From Leptoclinus maculatus (taxonomy: Eukaryota > Chordata > Actinopteri > Perciformes > Stichaeidae), in the NCBI GenBank assembly GCA_032191485.1, contig JAVDOI010000183.1, positions 100,001 to 164,000 of the forward strand: a stretch of DNA of 64,000 nt, in the 5' to 3' direction. Below, piece by piece: positions 12,901-22,340 of the stretch; positions within the stretch are counted from its first letter, which is position 1; every line of letters starts with the position of its first letter. The notes beneath the pieces were generated by a model that made no database searches, was not told the DNA's origin, and saw only the letters and a list, made by a program, of their open reading frames with translations. Made by a program: the position numbers and the translations under genes.

Positions 12901-15900
12901 GTTTCTGTTCAGAACCTGTCAGGTTGGTGGGAGGAGACAGTCGCTGTGCAGGAACACTGGAGGTGAAACAAGGAGACTGGAGACCAGTAGATGACTCTGA
13001 CTGGACCCTGAAGACAGCAGCTGTTGCCTGTAGAGATCTGGACTGTGGCTCTGATGTTTCTATCAGACGGAGAGAGGAGTCCTCAAGGAGATCTGTGTGG
13101 AGGATCAACTCTGTCTGTGTTCGCTCTGGATCTGCTCTGAGAGAGTGTTTAAGATCATATTCCTCTTCCTCCATCATGGATCTCACCTGCTCAGGTAAGC
13201 CCATCAGTGACATCATCTATGTAGCACCCCAACACTCTACAGAGAGTAGACCTAAGTTACCCTTTAAACTGGAATGATGGGGTGTTTGGGTTCGGTATCC
13301 TAAGGGAGCGACCACCAAGGTTTACCTGATTTGGGTGAAATTGATATTATTTATATTACGCTCTTAATAAACTTAATAAACTGTCAAACTTAACAATAGA
13401 TCTAAACACTTAGACCACACTCTATTTAAATAAATGACCACAGACAACTTTTGGGATGAAAATTAAATAAAGGTTTACTGACTGCTTTTTACAATGTTCA
13501 AATAATATTAACCCTTTCAGGGGACAAGAGACTAAACACCAATAACACAAGTTAGAAAGATTAAGAAGTAAATGTGCAGCGCTGTCCACAGCTAAGAGTT
13601 TACTGACCTAAGCTCAACATTCACCAGGCTGTCTACCCTCACATGTCTCTGCATTCCTCCCGTTCTCTCTCTCTCTCTCTCTCTGAGGTGGTGGACAGCG
13701 TGGTGAGTTTTGCTAAATGTTTGGTGATTTTTCTCAAACTTTTCTCAAATCTTTCTTCATAGTTCACTGTGTGATTGAGTTGTGGTGGTTTAAGGTTGTT
13801 TTCGGTGTATTTTGGTGTTTTGGGCGGACAGAGAACCGTGTTTCTTGTCGGGCATGGCGTCCTCTGAGACGCCGTCCATGTCTTTGAGGCATGGAGTTCG
13901 TGTTCAGCCCGACCCGTGTGTCCCGGTAGAGGCGGTTCTCCTGGCTGTGGGAGACCGTGTGGGACACGCTAACCTGTCCTATGCCTCCAGGATGAACAGA
14001 GGTGTGCTGGTGTTTCTGAAAGAGGAGCGTTTTGTGGCGGAGTTAATATCGAGCGGCGTCTCTCTGAACGGCGTGTATCTGCAGGTTTCCCCGCTCGCAG
14101 TGCCCTCCACCCGGGTCACCGTCTCCGGTGTTCCCCCGTTCATCCCCAACCAGGTGTTGGAGCGAGAGCTGCAGCGCTTCGGGAAGCTGGCGAGCAGCTT
14201 CAGGACTGAGTCTGGGTTGTAAGAGTGATGAACTGAAACATGTCCAGTCCTTCAGGAGACAGGTGTTCATGTTCCTTACCTGTCCTTCACAGACGCTGGA
14301 GGTCTCCTTTAGGGTGAAACACGGGGAGGGACACTACATGGTGTACGCTAGCACAGGTAGCATCAGGTGCTTTGTGTGTGGGGAAGTGGGGCACAAGCGG
14401 ACCGCTTGTCCTAGCAGGCCGGCCGAAGGGCGCCCCGAGCCGGGGGCCGTACCGGCGGAGGAGCTCGATCACACCGGAGCTCCGCTAAACAACGAGCCGG
14501 CGGAGGTCGCTGCTCCGCGGGGGGGCTATGACCCGCCGACCGGTGCCGAGGCCGAGGACGGGCATAGCGGGCAGACAGACGGTCAGGACGGGGAACAGAG
14601 AGCTGATTCAGGCGGAGAAAAAGTTATTGATGAGGACTCAGCTGTTCTGAGTCTCACAATAGAGGAAAGGAAAGAAGCAGAGGAAAGGAAAGAAGTAGAG
14701 GGAGGGAAAGTAGCAGAGGAAAGGAAAGTAGCAGAGGAAGCTATGAGGGAAAGTGGAGGAGGCAGCAGTAAAGGGCCGACAGCTGAAGCCTACCAAAGTC
14801 AGGCTGCTGGTCCAGAGGAGGAGGAGGAGATGGAATATGACTCTGACGGTCTCTCTGTCACAGACTCACAGTCTCATGGTGGAGATCTGTATAAACTGGA
14901 GGAAATTAATGACTTCCTGGATGAAATGTTTGGAAAAACTGTCGAAGTTTTAGACTATTTTCCAGACGCAAACAAATTCATGAAAACTGTTACGACATTA
15001 CAGAAAGAGGTTGATGTGGATGATTTAGACGGAAAGAAACGTTTCCGTCTAAAGAAGCTCATGACGAGTCTCAGAAAGCTGAAGAAGGGAGATAAAGGGA
15101 AAGATTCCAAAAGGTTAAAAACCTCTAAGTGAGTCCATGATGAATGTGTTTCACTTAATCTTTCTGTTACTGTTCCTTCTAGCTGTCTACATCACCGCTC
15201 TTTTTCATTTCTCAATGCACAAGGTGAGGGTTGGCTCTTTAAATATTAACGGTGGGAGGGAGATTACAGCAGGTGAGGCTGAATGATATCTAGAGTAACC
15301 AATCAAACAACAGAGCTCAAACTGAAGGCACTATCAGTGTTTCTTTATTTTTTAACTCTCACTTAGTTTAACACAGTGGCGGCTGGTCCATAGAGGGCGC
15401 TAGGGCGCCGCCCCCCCTTGAGCTACAAATAATACAAAATAAAATAAATAATAATAATAATAAACTATACAAATTGACAATATTTGTGTTTTTGAAACAT
15501 GGAATCACCCAGTAATATGTGTAAAATATGATATCTGCGGTAAAGATATGCTTTTCCTGCTCGTCCTCTCCTCGTGTGCACGTCTCAGCTGCTGGGGCGC
15601 TGGAGAAACTGCCCCAAAGAGGCGGGTCTATGAAGCAGTTTAGCCAATGATGCTTTAATGCTGACTAAAGATATAAATGAGTGACATACAATTTAGCCAA
15701 TCAGCGTCCTCAAATAGATTCAGTTTGGGGCAGATTTCGTTCTGCCCCAAACTGCGCGTTCTCGTCAGGACTAGTCTCTACAGGCGAGCACTGCTCCTCC
15801 AAGACCCGCTTGAGAGGAGAACTGAGAGGAGAAACTACTGAAAGAGCTGATCCCAGATCAGCCTGACCTCACAATCAGACAGCAGACTAGCAGGAAAGAG

Positions 15901-16077
15901 AAGCAGTACATGAAGCTTCTCTACTAGCTGTACACCAGACAGGTTTGACTCGCTGGATGACGTCATGCTAATAACTTATTTAGCTTTTTAACACAACGGG
16001 GACAGAACCAGCATGGACAGAGTGAGGGACATGAAGCACCTGTCTGAGAAATGGATATATAGTTATATATAAATAAT

Positions 16078-16110
<33 letters not shown>

Positions 16111-19100
16111 TTTATATTATAGTGAATATTATTATATGATATATATATTATTATATTATACAGAATATTATTATATGATATATATATTATTATATTATAC
16201 AGAATATTATTATATGATATATATATTATATTATAGTGAATTCCCTGTGAGGGTGACTAAAATAAGATGTCCTGACGTGTTTATCAAAGTGTTATTTACT
16301 GCTTTTTTTCGTGTTGGAATAAATGTTAAATATTTAACTGCAAAGTAGTAATGCGTGTTTGATACCTTAATTTGTTTGCATTAAATCATTCTGGGATGTT
16401 TGCTGAAATTGATTGGATGTGGCACAGCCCTACCAAGAACATGTTCCACCAGCTCCACTGGTTTAACACATTGTTTGCCGTCAATATTGTTTCGAGCTGT
16501 TTATTTCAACTACTTATTCAACTATTTACATCCTCCTTTATTCAGGACTAAATGATCTTAATCCCTCAGTTAACCACTTTTTCTTTATTAAACTAAATTA
16601 CTTTCAGGTTCATTTCCTTACTGAGTTATTTCATCCAACTTTATTATGAACTAACTTGTTTTAATACCTAACTTCTACACCAGGGCTACATCTATGTACC
16701 AATCTACTTCCTATGTGTTGGTCCAGTCCCTCCCTCACTACATCCTGTGAATCTGTGTATAAACACTCTCTGAGGAGGCTCTATCCCTTCATGAGCCTTC
16801 CTGGTCCCAACACAACTCACAATCTTCAAGGCAACAGCCCTCCCTTCTTTCATGTTGAACATCTCCCACCACAACGCTGCTGGTGAATTCTACATGATAA
16901 TAAAGGAAGTAGAGGAAAACCCTCTCTGTTAGCACAACATGATGAACCCAGTAGCACTAATCCGTCTCTGAGCTTCTGTGCACCGTTTTGTAATGCAGCT
17001 CCAAAGTGCTCTACTGTGGTAAGACCACGCTCACATTGTAGACAAGACAGACGCTGTTTGAATCTCAGTGAACATGAAGAGAATCCTCCTCCAGTCTGAC
17101 TAAATATGTTAACTTTATCATCTTTTGATGTTTGTGTTGTGAGCTAACTTAGCCAGCTGGTTATTGATTATTATTATTAATATAATTATTATTGACTTAT
17201 TGTATTATTTAATGAATCTCTGAATTGTTGTTTCATGACATCTTGTTATTTAGTGTCTGGTGTCTTCTCTCTCTCTCTTTCATCTTCTCTCATCTCTCCA
17301 GACTCTGTCAGGCTGGTGAATGGGACTAGTCTGTGCTCAGGCAGACTGGAGGTGAAGTCTAACCAGTCTAACCAGTCTAACCAGTGGTGGTCCTCAGTGT
17401 GTGAAGATGTCTTTGACCAGCAGGATGCAGAGGTGGTCTGTAGGGAGCTTGGCTGTGGGGCTCCTTCAGTCCTCCAGGGGGCGCTCTATGGAGAAGTGGA
17501 GGCTCCAATGTGGACCAAAGAGTTCCAGTGTGGAGGCAATGAGTCTGCTCTCCTGGACTGTAGAAGCTCAGGCTCAGATAGAAACACCTGCTCACCTGGC
17601 AAAGCTGTTGGACTCACCTGCTCAGGTAGAAGAGGAGCTGCAGCTTTGATCTGGTTCATTTCTGTTCTACTGAAACTCACTTTGTTCTTTACTGACGACT
17701 CTCTTGTTTCTGTTCAGAACCTGTCAGGTTGGTGGGAGGAGACAGTCGCTGTGCAGGAACACTGGAGGTGAAACGAGGAGACTGGAGACCAGTACATGAC
17801 TCTGACTGGACCCTGAAGACAGCAGCTGTTGTCTGTAGAGATCTGGACTGTGGCTCTGCTGTTTCTACCAGACGGAGAGAGGAGTCCTCAAGAAGATCTG
17901 TGTGGTTGATCAACTCTCACTGTAATCACTCTGGATCTCCTCTGAGAGATTGTTTAATATCACATTACTCTTCCTCCATCCTGAATGTCACCTGCTCAGG
18001 TAAGCCCATCAGTGACATCATCTATGACATCATCTCTGACAGCAATGTTTCCAGTATGTTCCTTCCTCCCTCACAGTGACAGTTGTGGTGGTAAATATTC
18101 CTCTACCCTCTTTGCGTGAGTCTTTTAATGCTGAAATAAATAATCCTGAAAACCAGGTTGTCTTTTAAGTATTAATTCTCTCAGAGAAGGTTCAATCATC
18201 ACAACAGAATGCGTACAGTCTCAGTGAGGAAGAACCAAGAACAAAGTGAACAAGCTTCCTTTATACAGAATGAGCAAAGGTGGGCCGATGGCCAATGTTA
18301 CAGACATTTGGTCTCAGACTGATAGAAACAATGAACAACAAACAGCCAGCAACCCAAACAAGCGGCCCAAAGGCCTTGGTGGTGGAACATTCTCATACAA
18401 CACAGTTAGTTATCTTTGTGAACAGGCAAGGGAGAATTCTTCTTCTGCACAACAGAGACACGGTGAAGTTCAACAAAGTTCAGAGTAAAACTACTTATGC
18501 ATGAATACAATATACTGAGTAGAAATATATACTAAGTTAAAGATTACCATTACACAGTCAGTGGGTTTCCATTGAACTGAACTGTAAAGTTATTCAGGAC
18601 AACGACATCCTGAAGTGTAGAGAGGTGGGCTTGTTTCTGGAAGCTTCAAACCCTCCATAGACTGCTGAGCTCCACCTGAGAGGACACACCTGTCTGTCTG
18701 TCTGTCAGACCTGTGACATCACGTCCTTATTCAGGGTCCATCTTGTTCAACGGAGGGTAAACGTGAACTTGTATCATCTTTCTGTGTTTACAGACCTGCT
18801 GCTTCAGCCAATCATCATTGTGTCCTCCGAAATGTACGGGGTCTCTGAGGCCCAGCAGCAGGGGGCTCGGGTGCTCAGGCGCTCCACCTTCACCTTCTGC
18901 TGCTCCATCCAGCCACAGTACCCAGGAGGCTCCTTCCAGCTCACCTTCACCTCCTCCAACTCAGCACACAACTACACCCAGCCAGCTGTCAATCACTCTG
19001 CCGACTTCCTGTTTCCTGCTGCAGAGCCCGCCCACCAAGGAAGCTACAGCTGTGTTTATCACCTCTATGTTTTTAATCATAACTTCTCCTCTGAGAGCCG

Positions 19101-21036
19101 TCTGCTCTCCATCACTGTCTTAGGTAAGCTGACTGTTTACATGCAGGTTTGAAGATGAGTCCATGCATGTTGTTGTTTCTGGAATCACACGGTGACTCCT
19201 GTCGTTGTGTTACACATGTCATATAGTAACCAAACCTAAACAAAGTCTATGAATGGCAACAGCTAACAATCTACTGTAGGACAGAGCAGGTTTGGTTACC
19301 AGGATAACTCTGGTTCTCTGAGAACTGAAGCAGCTTCTGACGTGACCAATCACAAAGCTCCACTGCCACCACATCAGTCATAACACCCCTTAGCCCCCAA
19401 CTCACCATATTCAAGTGTAGTTCCTCCGCCTATCAGAAGCAAGAAGGGCGGTGTGCTCCGATACCTCACTCAGAGAACCAGGGTTATCCTGGAAACCAAA
19501 CGTTGAGACAGTCGTTAACGACAGCAATTACACTTTCAATTGACTCTTCACTAAGTCCCGCCCCTCTAACATAACTGGCCAATCACAGCGTAGCATGGTC
19601 CAGCTCTGACCAGCAGCTCTGGTGATGAAAACAGGACGTAGGTGATGACATCATTGTAACATGAAACCAAGACTAACCAGATTCTCTCTAGTGTCCACCA
19701 GGGGGCGACTCCTCTGGTTGTATAGAAGTCTATGAGAAAATGACTCTACTTCTCTCTTGATTTATTATCTCAGTAAACATTGTAAACATGAGTTTATGGT
19801 CTCAATCTCTAGTTTCAAGTCTTCTTCAATACAGCATGATGTTCATTTAGTAAATGATGGTCCATTTAGAGTCAAACAGACCATAAAGCAGGGGATGCTT
19901 TAGGGCGGGGCTACACAATGATTGACAGGTCTCTACCAGAGACGTATACTGCGTCTCTACGTCACTCCTCCTCAGTCCAGATATGGTCACTTCCTGTTCA
20001 CTGGTTGCAAAAAACCAAGATGGCGACGGCCACAGTCCACAAACCAATGAGTGACGTCACGACGACTACGTCCACTTCTTCTATAACGTCTGTGGTTCAA
20101 ACAGTGAACATGAAGTAAACATGAAGAGTAATACGTGTCAGTGATTGTAGATTTCAGGGTCAATGGGAGCTGTTGGACTCATGATGTCGTGTGATGTGAT
20201 GACTGTCCATGTGTTTGTTCAGATCCAACACCTCTGATCATCAAAGCGATCGTCCTGCCGCTGTTTCTGCTGGTGGTGACCGTTGCCCTTTACTCCTACT
20301 GTAAGGTACTGACACACGTCTGTTGTTTAGACCAGCCACTGAAATGAAGCTCTCGCTCTGTGTTCAGTGAACTGAGGACAGGTGTGGTGGCCCGTTCTTT
20401 GTTCTTCTTCCTCTATACTGGACCACGTTACGGGGCTCCGTTTCTGACTCACACATCAAACAGTCCAAATGACAACTCTTGCAGACGCTGATTCCTTTGC
20501 CGTCACTTGATTGATTTATTTTCACTTTCGACAAATTTAACAGCAAAACATAATGAGTTTAACGTGAGGTCAAAGACTGTCCCGATGCCCCGTTCTACAC
20601 AAAGGAAAAACCAACTCGAGACTCAGTCCCACCTCTTCCTCTGATACCAGCTGATCCTCATCTGATTAATAACAAACGTTCCTAAAGAAAATAATTATAC
20701 AGAATGCAAATGTAACCTTCATTCATAGATTAAAGGAATGTGTTTAGGTCATACAAATATTTTAGCAAAATTAGAAATGATGATTTGTAATCAAAACTAA
20801 AACTATGGCTCTAACAGGACTGTGCTGTCATGTCTCTGCAGGCCAACAGGGGGCAGATGCCGTGCAGACAGAAGAACACTGAGCTGGATCATTATATCCG
20901 GTGTGTTCCTGCAGCTGAAGAAGAAGAAGAAGAAGAAGAAGAAGAAGAAGAAGAAGAAGAAGAAGAAGAAGAAGAAGAAGAAGAAGAAGACGAAGAAGAA
21001 GAAGAAGAAGAAGAAGGAGCTCAGGGAGCAGAGTAG
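9913..21036 (+). CDS. SRCR-Ig transmembrane receptor, multi-exon, 5' end missing
   Basis: A predicted type I membrane receptor. Exons with good splice sites, in order: 9913-9945 linker; 10066-10350 SRCR; 12479-12820 SRCR; 12913-13194 SRCR; 17302-17625 SRCR; 17718-17999 SRCR; 18794-19123 Ig-like; 20223-20305 transmembrane; 20842-21036 tail. The exons up to the transmembrane exon all start in phase 1, so whole domains can be added or lost without breaking frame, and the frame stays open from linker to the stop at 21034-21036. SRCR proteins bind microbial or self ligands at the cell surface; the ligand here is unknown. No signal-peptide exon was found; it should lie upstream of 9913. It resembles fish CD5/CD163/DMBT1-like genes, but the SRCR plus Ig plus acidic-tail layout does not match one named gene I can recall. 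Confidence 0.8.
10066..10350 (+). CDS. SRCR domain exon B0
   Basis: 285 nt, acceptor TTCAG and donor GTAAGC. Starts PVRLVGGDSRCAGTLE and keeps the CRDLDCGS core and a closing LTCSG, with six cysteines in all. It is homologous to the exons at 12913 and 17718, including the first 27 nt of the following intron, so all three come from one ancestral exon. Confidence 0.85.
10690..12095 (-). pseudogene. 5'-truncated L1-type LINE, ORF2 C-terminal part
   Basis: An open frame of 325 codons (12046 down to 11069) matches the C-terminal part of fish L1-clade ORF2, downstream of the reverse transcriptase. It holds YKWVMRTYMTPELLHRMYP and a zinc-knuckle-like CVKCGIHKGSLSHCLWEC (C-x2-C, H-x4-C). Endonuclease and reverse transcriptase are absent, as expected for 5' truncation during insertion. 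The 3' part (minus strand) runs to about 10690. It lies in an intron of the SRCR receptor in antisense orientation and stops next to the start of the duplicated SRCR unit at 12105. Confidence 0.8.
12479..12820 (+). CDS. SRCR domain exon A1 with SNQ repeat
   Basis: 342 nt coding a canonical SRCR domain with eight cysteines (CSGRLEV, SVCEDDF, CRELGCG, FQCGGNESALLDC, TCSPG, LTCSG). After LEVK comes a run of five Ser-Asn-Gln units made by a perfect 9 bp repeat (TCTAACCAG), before WWSSVCEDD. The run creates four overlapping-spaced Asn-X-Ser sites. Confidence 0.9.
12913..13194 (+). CDS. SRCR domain exon B1
   Basis: 282 nt exon, acceptor TTCAG, donor GTAAGC. A shortened six-cysteine SRCR domain lacking the usual WGTVCDD-type segment and reading WRPVDDSDWTLKTAAVACR instead. 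Only 92 nt of intron separates it from exon A1. Confidence 0.85.
13660..15265 (+). pseudogene. Tx1-like LINE: ORF1 with CCHC knuckle and start of ORF2
   Basis: ORF1 starts at 13854 (MASSETPSMSLRHGV). Its middle is broken by a frameshift near 14200-14222 and it continues in another frame to 15132. The second part holds a CCHC zinc knuckle, CFVCGEVGHKRTACPS, an acidic Glu/Lys-rich stretch and a basic tail. Just downstream, about 15218-15263 reads MHKVRVGSLNINGGRE, the usual start of the apurinic-type endonuclease in ORF2 of L1/Tx1 elements; the copy then ends. It is dead. Oddly, the 5' end is kept and the 3' lost, the reverse of normal LINE truncation. Confidence 0.75.
15374..16460. mobile_element. 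Non-autonomous hAT element with perfect 8 bp target duplication
   Basis: Left end CAGTGGCGGCTGGT and right-end complement CAGTGGAGCTGGT form short terminal repeats. The element is flanked on both sides by GTTTAACA (15366-15373 and 16461-16468), the 8 bp duplication typical of hAT. The interior has no transposase frame; it carries a TA-rich repeat at about 16065-16235. Confidence 0.9.
16065..16235. repeat. TA/TG microsatellite with 43 bp higher-order repeat
   Basis: TA and TG runs followed by about three copies of a TATTATATGATATATATATT unit with CAGAA or GTGAA spacers, inside the hAT element. Confidence 0.85.
17302..17625 (+). CDS. SRCR domain exon A2 with shorter SNQ repeat
   Basis: 324 nt, a near-identical copy of exon A1 with three rather than five Ser-Asn-Gln units (two Asn-X-Ser sites). 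One visible coding change is SVCEDV in place of SVCEDD. Confidence 0.9.
17718..17999 (+). CDS. SRCR domain exon B2
   Basis: 282 nt copy of exon B1, diverged mainly in the last third (SHCNHSGSPLRDCLISH) and ending NVTCSG, which adds an Asn-X-Thr site. It is the last SRCR domain before the Ig exon. Confidence 0.85.
18027..18793. other. Intron between last SRCR exon and Ig exon
   Basis: No exon with matching phase and domain is visible. Open frames near 18246-18504 lack family resemblance and good splice sites, so I treat this as intron, possibly containing an old repeat. Confidence 0.5.
18794..19123 (+). CDS. Ig-like domain exon of the SRCR receptor
   Basis: 330 nt phase-1 exon with acceptor TTTACAG and donor GTAAGC. 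It carries the Ig signature: a first cysteine in FTFCCS, then the HQGSYSCVYH motif with the partner cysteine, and a strand-like end RLLSITVLG. Three Asn-X-Ser/Thr sites are visible (NYT, NHS, NFS). The style resembles Fc-receptor or leukocyte-receptor Ig domains. Confidence 0.8.
   Translation, partial: TCCFSQSSLCPPKCTGSLRPSSRGLGCSGAPPSPSAAPSSHSTQEAPSSSPSPPPTQHTTTPSQLSITLPTSCFLLQSPPTKEATAVFITSMFLIITSPLRAVCSPSLS
19290..19501. mobile_element. Short inverted-repeat MITE in SRCR receptor intron
   Basis: The two ends are inverted copies of about 33 bp: GTTTGGTTACCAGGATAACT at the left, and the complement of the last 33 bp at the right, which begins GTTTGGTTTCCAGGATAACC. The 212 bp unit could fold into a stem. 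No transposase. Confidence 0.85.
19679..19803 (+). repeat. Interspersed repeat copy 1
   Basis: A block containing TTGTATAGAAGTCTATGAG and CTCAGTAAACATTGTAAAC is repeated at 32355-32476 in an appl1 intron with few differences. It may continue to about 20110. It looks like a dispersed fish repeat of unknown class (no clear tRNA-like head). Confidence 0.8.
20223..20305 (+). CDS. Transmembrane exon of the SRCR receptor
   Basis: 83 nt exon whose translation is DPTPLIIKAIVLPLFLL followed by VVTVALYSYCK, a single hydrophobic helix of about 20 residues ending with a lysine stop-transfer. Donor AAG|GTACTG gives phase 0, which fits the next exon. Confidence 0.8.
20842..21036 (+). CDS. Cytoplasmic tail exon with poly-Glu run
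   Basis: Begins ANRGQMPCRQKNTELDHY and then runs into 24 glutamates, one aspartate and 8 more glutamates from a GAA microsatellite (20917-21015), ending GAQGAE and stop. No clear ITIM (the tyrosine lacks the right flanking residues). The +1 shifted frame would read a lysine run followed by a Ser-rich tail to about 21103; a single-base indel in the repeat would swap the two. Confidence 0.7.
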   Translation, partial: ANRGQMPCRQKNTELDHYIRCVPAAEEEEEEEEEEEEEEEEEEEEEEEEDEEEEEEEEGAQGAE

Positions 21037-21639
21037 CTCCTCCAAGGAGCTCATCTCACATCCAGATGATTTCTACCACACAACCACCACCAGCTCCCTT
21101 TGATACGCATGTTCCCTTAAACCAGAAGGCTGAATATGATATCACATTATTACAGCCCGTCTTTCTTCCTCTCAACAATGTGTTGGTCTCTCCACACGTT
21201 CTGACTTCCTGTCTGTGTCTCTCAGCTCCAAGCCCATTGGTTCCTGCTGAAGACGTGACTCTTTAAAAACACCTCACAGATATAAAGTTTCATTTAAAAG
21301 TAGACTTGAGAGCAGGTTTACCAGAGTCCAAGCAGAAACCAAAGACTATGAGGAACAATGTTAATGTGAGATATTAGAATAAACATGAAACATTGACTTC
21401 TATCTTCTACATTCTGTAGAACGATACTCAATGTTGACAATCTGTTGCTGTTTGTCCTTTAAACATATAATGAACTTCATGACTTCACTTATTGTAGTGA
21501 GCAAGATTTTGGCAGCAGGACAACATTTAGCTAAAAGATAATCATAATAATACAAATATGAACAACGTCCCGCTGTGATCAGCTCCTAAAACCTCATTTA
21601 TTTGTCATTCAGAAATGTTACTATTTTGCTCATTGTTGT
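21037..21639. other. Downstream region of the SRCR receptor
   Basis: Likely 3' untranslated sequence and flank. Nothing else coding is recognised. Confidence 0.45.
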
Positions 21640-22340
21640 TCTTCATGATTTTACTTCATTTTGTAATTAAGGCTTTTCTTATTTCGTAAGAATGTTGTTA
21701 TTAAGGATTTTGCTTATTTGTTATAATTAAGGATTTTGCTTGCATCATAAGACGATTTTGCTTGTTTTTTTATAATTAGAGGGTTTTACTTAAAACATAT
21801 GCATTGTGGTTAATTTAGTAATTTAGGATATTACTTATTTCATAAGAATTTTGCTTATTTTGTACTTCATGAATGTTGCAATCAAGGAATTTACTATTTT
21901 TGTTATAGTTGAGGATTTTGCTTATTTCATAAGAACATTGCCATTATGGATTTAGCTTGTTTTTTATAATTAAGATTTTTGCTTACTTCACAATAATTTA
22001 GCTAATTTTTGTTCTTCGTAAATTGAGTTAATTTTGTAATTAAGGAATAAAAAAAAAATAATAAAGGATTTTGCTTAAATCATGAGCGTTTCGCTTGATT
22101 TTGTAATTAACAAAATTACCTTTTTCATTCAAATGTAACTTATTTTATACTTCATGAATTTACAATATTATGTAATTAAGGATTTTGCTTATTAATAATA
22201 TTGTAATTATGTTTTTTTCTTATTTCATAAGTTTATTTAATTTTCTAAATAAGGATTTTGCATATTTCATAAGAACTTTGCTTATTTTTGTATTTAAGTA
22301 TTTAGATTACTTTTGTGCAAAAAGGATTTTGATACAAAAT
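21640..22340. repeat. Degenerate AT-rich tandem repeat
   Basis: The phrase AAGGATTTTGCTTATTTCAT, with variants, recurs at least ten times at irregular spacing of roughly 50-70 bp, usually preceded by GTAATTA. This is an old decayed satellite or the inside of an AT-rich transposon. Confidence 0.75.

Larger units (their letters stand above)
12105..13220 (+). repeat. Tandem segmental duplication, unit 1 (two SRCR exons)
   Basis: From GTTAGCACAACATGATG this segment is copied at 16928. Start of unit to end of exon B is 1090 nt here and 1072 nt in unit 2; the 18 nt difference is fully explained by two extra 9 bp SNQ repeats. Introns match as closely as exons, so the copy is young. Confidence 0.95.
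13220..16927. mobile_element. Nested transposon block between duplicated SRCR units
   Basis: Begins abruptly with TGTAGCACCCCAACACTC right after 26 nt of intron shared with the other SRCR units. It contains a Tx1-like LINE 5' part (about 13660-15265) and a hAT element (15374-16460). The outer pieces (13220-13660 and 16461-16927) look like one older element split by these insertions; its class is unclear, though a TGTAG start would fit an LTR. Confidence 0.6.
16928..18026 (+). repeat. Tandem segmental duplication, unit 2
   Basis: The second copy of 12105-13220 including intron, exon A2, exon B2 and the start of the next intron. It differs by scattered substitutions and the SNQ copy number. 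Confidence 0.95.

Noticed and set aside
20895..20935. ITIM-type tyrosine motif in the receptor tail (ELDHYIRCV)
   Set aside because: The residue two before the tyrosine is Asp-His rather than Ser/Ile/Val/Leu, and the +3 residue is Cys, so it does not fit the motif.
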